Source of the DNA: Fusobacterium sp.
GTDB taxonomy: Bacteria > Fusobacteriota > Fusobacteriia > Fusobacteriales > Fusobacteriaceae
DNA: 47,418 bases
Reading direction: 5' to 3'
Assembly (NCBI RefSeq): GCF_029258315.1
Contig: NZ_JARHZE010000008.1
Coordinates: forward strand, 1 to 47,418
Shown: positions 44,396 through 47,418 of the stretch, in pieces
Layout of the letters: the number at the start of each line of letters is the position of its first letter
Position numbering within the stretch: position 1 is the first letter of the stretch
The notes under the pieces: generated by a model
Told to the model about the DNA's origin: nothing
Databases searched by the model: none
The model's input: the letters and a program-made list of their open reading frames with translations, nothing else
Translations under genes and position numbers: made by a program

Positions 44396-44424
44396 TTTAC
44401 TTTTATAGTAGAAAAATTTATAAT
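44396..44424 (+). promoter_or_regulatory. Promoter of the sugar ABC importer
   Basis: TTTACT, a 17-base spacer and TATAAT lie 37 bases before the TTG start. The -35 overlaps the right arm of the inverted repeat AAAAGTAAA/TTTACTTTT (44368-44376 and 44396-44404). Confidence 0.65.
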
Positions 44425-44461
44425 TAAAATAGAGAAAACTTTATGAAGAGAGGTGGATAAA

Positions 44462-45709
44462 TTGAAAAAGAGATTATATATAGGACTTTTACTTGGATTG
44501 ACTATTATTTTTAATGGATGTTCAGAGAAGAAAGATACAAAAAATAATTTAAATAATGAAATATCATTTATGATACCAGACTGGGGAGTTCCTCCTCAAG
44601 AGATGCTTGATGAATTTCAAAAAGAGAGTGGAATAAAGGTAAATGTAGAAACAGTTTCTTGGGATGATATGAGAAATAAAATAGCTATTGCAGCCAGTGG
44701 GAAAAAAGCAGCAGCAGATGTTTTTGAGGTTGACTGGTCTTGGATAGGGGAGTTTAATAGTGCCAATTGGTTGGAGCCATTGGATGTAAAAGAAGAGGAT
44801 ATAAAAGATATTCCTAGTTTGGATACTTTTATTGTAAATGGTAAAGTTTTAGCTATACCATATGCAAACGACTTCCGTATAGCTTATTATAACAAAGATA
44901 TCTACTCAAAAGCTGGATTAGAAGAACCAAAAACTTGGGATGATGTAGTTATGAATATGAAGATTTTAAAAGAAAAAAATATTTTAAAATACCCATACAC
45001 TTTCCCATTAAATGCCAATGAGGGTACAACAACTTCATTTATTTGGTTAACATATTTAAGAGATGGAAAAGTTTTCAATGAAGATGGAACATTAAATAGA
45101 GAGAATGCTTTAGAGTCTTTAAGATTTATAGATGAGATGGTAAAATCTCAAATGATAAATCCAGCAAACCTAACAATGAGTGCAATAGATACATATAGAG
45201 AGCTATTATCTAAAGACTCAGGATTTATGGTTGGACCAACTTCGTTTATAGCAAGAGCTGTTGATCCAAAACAATCAAAAGTAATAGGAGAGATAGAGGT
45301 TATCCTACCTCCGGGTAAAGATGGAAAGGCAACTCAAACTATGGCATTAACAGAGGCTGTTGGTGTTTCTTCTCTTTCAAAAAATAAAGAGGCTGCAAAG
45401 AAATTTGTAGAGTGGTATACTTCAAAAAATTCACAAAGAGCTTTCTTTAAAGAGATGAGTACTATTCCAACAAGAACTTCAGTTCTTACTGAGGTTATTG
45501 ATGCAGGAGAGATTAAAAACTCTGGAGCAATGAAAGAAACTTCATTATTAATAAAATCACCATTCCCTACTGGTGTACCAGCTTATTATGCTGAAATGAG
45601 TAATGCTATTTATAATACAATAAACAAAATGGCTAGTGGAAATATAACTCCAGAATTAGCTTTAGAAGAGATTGATAAGAAAATTAAGGAATTGGTCAAA
45701 AATAACTAA
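44462..45709 (+). CDS. Sugar-type ABC transporter substrate-binding lipoprotein
   Basis: This family 1 extracellular solute-binding protein has a lipoprotein signal, MKKRLYIGLLLGLTIIFNGC, so it is anchored to the outer face of the inner membrane. The mature part shows FQKESGIKVNVETVSWDDMRNKI, FEVDWSWIGEF and DFRIAYYNKDIYSKAGL, typical of maltose/glycerol-3-phosphate-type binding proteins. The start is TTG 44462, behind AGAGGTGG; the track's GTG 44453 lies in that site. The sugar or polyol bound cannot be read. The stop overlaps the first permease start (TAATG). Confidence 0.9.
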   Translation: MKKRLYIGLLLGLTIIFNGCSEKKDTKNNLNNEISFMIPDWGVPPQEMLDEFQKESGIKVNVETVSWDDMRNKIAIAASGKKAAADVFEVDWSWIGEFNSANWLEPLDVKEEDIKDIPSLDTFIVNGKVLAIPYANDFRIAYYNKDIYSKAGLEEPKTWDDVVMNMKILKEKNILKYPYTFPLNANEGTTTSFIWLTYLRDGKVFNEDGTLNRENALESLRFIDEMVKSQMINPANLTMSAIDTYRELLSKDSGFMVGPTSFIARAVDPKQSKVIGEIEVILPPGKDGKATQTMALTEAVGVSSLSKNKEAAKKFVEWYTSKNSQRAFFKEMSTIPTRTSVLTEVIDAGEIKNSGAMKETSLLIKSPFPTGVPAYYAEMSNAIYNTINKMASGNITPELALEEIDKKIKELVKNN

Positions 45710-46587
45710 TGAATATAAAAAAGTTAGGGAGTAGAAGTTTTCCATACTTTTTAATTTTACCATCAATATTAATTATGATATGTACAGTTTTATATCCAGT
45801 TTTTTTAACTTTGATGTATAGTTTTCAAAGATACCAGTTAACAAAACCATATGCAAGAAAATTTATAGGTACTCAAAATTATGTTGATATTTTAAAGGAC
45901 GGAAACTTTTATGATGTATTAATAAATACAGGAATAGTGGTAGGAATTATTTTAATAGTAGGGATAATATTTAGTTTTTTAACAGCTTTGATACTAAATA
46001 GACAAAATAAATTAACAAATATATTAACAGCCATTGCAATAATTCCTTGGGTTTTACCTCCTGTGGTTAATGGAGTTATTTGGAAATTTATTTTCTATCC
46101 AGAATTTGGTTTAGTAAATAAAATTTTATATTATTTTAATTTAACAGACTCACCAATTTTATGGCTAAATACTAGATATGGAGCCTTAATAATAATTGGA
46201 TTGATAGTGGCTTGGAGAACTATACCTTTTTGTACAATTTTACTTTTGGCAAATATAAAAGCTATACCAGAAGATATTTTTGAGGCAGCAGAGGTAGATG
46301 GAGCTACAACTTTTGAACAGATAAAAAGTATAATGATACCTATACTTTTTCCTACTTTTTTAATAGTGATAACAAATCTTGTTTTGACAGGGATAAATGT
46401 TTTTGATGAGATAGTGGCCTTGGTAGGATTTAGAAAATTAGGTGAAACATATATGATATATAATTATAACCAAACTTTTTCATTTTTTAATATAGGGTAT
46501 GGAAGTGCAATATCCTATACAATAACAATAATCTGTGGAATACTAGGATTGATTTATATAAAAGTTTTAAAGAGGAGAACTGCTTAA
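45709..46587 (+). CDS. Sugar ABC transporter permease, MalF/UgpA type
   Basis: The protein is 292 residues with six membrane segments. The EAA loop, EAAEVDGATTFEQIKSIMIP, which docks the ATPase, is clear. The N-terminal PYFLILPSILIMICTVLYPV is typical of the first permease of CUT1 importers. It overlaps the binding-protein stop, so the genes are translationally coupled. The ATPase is not in the window and is often shared (MsmK/UgpC-like). Confidence 0.93.
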   Translation: MNIKKLGSRSFPYFLILPSILIMICTVLYPVFLTLMYSFQRYQLTKPYARKFIGTQNYVDILKDGNFYDVLINTGIVVGIILIVGIIFSFLTALILNRQNKLTNILTAIAIIPWVLPPVVNGVIWKFIFYPEFGLVNKILYYFNLTDSPILWLNTRYGALIIIGLIVAWRTIPFCTILLLANIKAIPEDIFEAAEVDGATTFEQIKSIMIPILFPTFLIVITNLVLTGINVFDEIVALVGFRKLGETYMIYNYNQTFSFFNIGYGSAISYTITIICGILGLIYIKVLKRRTA

Positions 46588-46588
46588 G

Positions 46589-47418
46589 ATGAAGATAAAA
46601 AAAGAAAATATTTTTTATTGGTTGGGAGTTCTAATATTTTTAATAATAGTTCTTGTTCCAATAGTTTGGTGTATAATTATAAGTTTAAGTTCAGAGAAAG
46701 ATATTTTTACTGGAAAGGCAGTTTTCTTGCCTCAAAAATTTGATTTTTCAAATTATAAAAAATTATTAACATATTCAACAAAAGAGGGGAGTAGTTTTCT
46801 ATTATCTATGAAAAACTCCTTTATAACAAGTGCGATAACTGTGATAATAGGAACACCTCTAGCTGTTGTAACTGGTTATGTTTTTGCAAGACATAAGGGG
46901 AAAATTATTTTAAAAATAATGGGACTTCTTATTTCCACAATAATAATACCTGTTTTTACTACAATAATACCTCTATATACAATATTTTCAGAGTATGGAA
47001 TATTAAATAATATTTTTTGGTTGGCTATTGTGTATATTTCATCATTCCTACCTCTTATCACTTGGATATCTATGAATTATTTTAAAGAATTTCCAATTGA
47101 AATAGAGGAGATGGCACTAGTTGATGGTTGTAATAGATTTCAAGTTTTGATATATATCTTAATTCCAAATGTATATCCTATAATATTAACAGGAATGTTG
47201 ATAATATTTTTAAAAGCTTGGAACCAATACCAACTTCCTTTGATTTTAGCAGCATCAAGAGATGTAAAACCATTGACAGTCTTACTTGCAGAATTTTCTT
47301 CAAAGGATATGATACTTTATGGACAGATAGCCTCAGCTGGTATCTTAACAATAATACCTCCAATGATATTCTCATTTGTATTTAGAAGATATTTAATTTC
47401 AGGTTTAACAAAAGGTTC
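46589..47418 (+). CDS. Sugar ABC transporter permease, MalG/UgpE type, cut by right edge
   Basis: The frame is open from ATG 46589 (RBS AGAGGAG) to the edge, about 276 codons. The ORF track omits it because no stop is in the window. The EAA loop reads EEMALVDGCNRFQVLIYILIP. The C-terminal part RRYLISGLTKG is the usual ending of MalG-type permeases, so almost the whole protein is present. It forms the second half of the membrane pore with the preceding permease. Confidence 0.9.
   Translation, partial: MKIKKENIFYWLGVLIFLIIVLVPIVWCIIISLSSEKDIFTGKAVFLPQKFDFSNYKKLLTYSTKEGSSFLLSMKNSFITSAITVIIGTPLAVVTGYVFARHKGKIILKIMGLLISTIIIPVFTTIIPLYTIFSEYGILNNIFWLAIVYISSFLPLITWISMNYFKEFPIEIEEMALVDGCNRFQVLIYILIPNVYPIILTGMLIIFLKAWNQYQLPLILAASRDVKPLTVLLAEFSSKDMILYGQIASAGILTIIPPMIFSFVFRRYLISGLTKG

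Noticed and set aside
1-47418. CRISPR array, IS element, prophage or tRNA/rRNA genes
   Set aside because: No regularly spaced repeats, transposase or phage proteins and no recognisable tRNA cloverleaf or rRNA segment were seen on reading.

Overview
The window reads as a chromosomal segment of a low-GC, Gram-negative anaerobe, most likely a Fusobacterium. The DNA is AT-rich throughout. The outer-membrane lipid-transport lipoprotein MlaA and several envelope proteins with signal peptides point to a double membrane. The rimP-nusA-ylxRQ-infB-rbfA cluster, the tig-clpP-clpX-lon-ysxC-valS cluster, a butyryl-CoA:acetate-type CoA-transferase and a B12-controlled cobalt ECF importer fit that genus. 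A complete-looking acetylase-branch route towards diaminopimelate suggests a species with DAP in its peptidoglycan (an F. mortiferum/varium/ulcerans type) rather than the lanthionine-using F. nucleatum type. The species is inference. I see no rRNA, tRNA, CRISPR array, insertion sequence or prophage gene.

Layout. 1-2003 (minus): a secreted alpha/beta hydrolase followed by mlaA, which runs off the left edge. 2201-9504 (plus): ylmH, then from a strong promoter and a leader hairpin rimP, nusA, a fused ylxR-L7Ae gene, infB, rbfA and recJ. 9534-18427 (plus): trigger factor, clpP, clpX, lon, ysxC and valS. 18511-21823: two tandem, equal-length Na/phosphate cotransporter paralogs with PhoU-like tails. 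22064-23413: CoA-transferase. 23420-26389: cobalamin riboswitch, terminator and cbiQ-cbiO-cbiM-cbiN.

26562-31344: a two-component system (minus) divergent from a YfcC/DcuC-type carrier and an opine-dehydrogenase-family enzyme (plus). Together they look like a regulated uptake-and-metabolism (or synthesis-and-export) module for an opine-like or amino-acid-derived compound. 31456-35052 (minus): five genes in tight succession with signal peptides or membrane anchors: a DUF3592-like membrane protein, a MORN-repeat protein and three unrecognised secreted proteins. This is the least explained part of the window. A strong terminator-shaped hairpin lies in its 5' region.

35235-42687: an M20 amidohydrolase (minus) divergent from a lysine-riboswitch-controlled operon lysC-asd-dapA-dapB-dapH-patA-like aminotransferase. 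The M20 enzyme could supply the missing N-acetyl-diaminopimelate deacetylase step. 42967-44298: MATE exporter. 44462-47418: sugar-type ABC importer (binding lipoprotein and two permeases, the second cut by the right edge).

Most genes are housekeeping and confidently named. The carrier/opine dehydrogenase/two-component module and the secreted MORN cluster are the parts most worth a second look.
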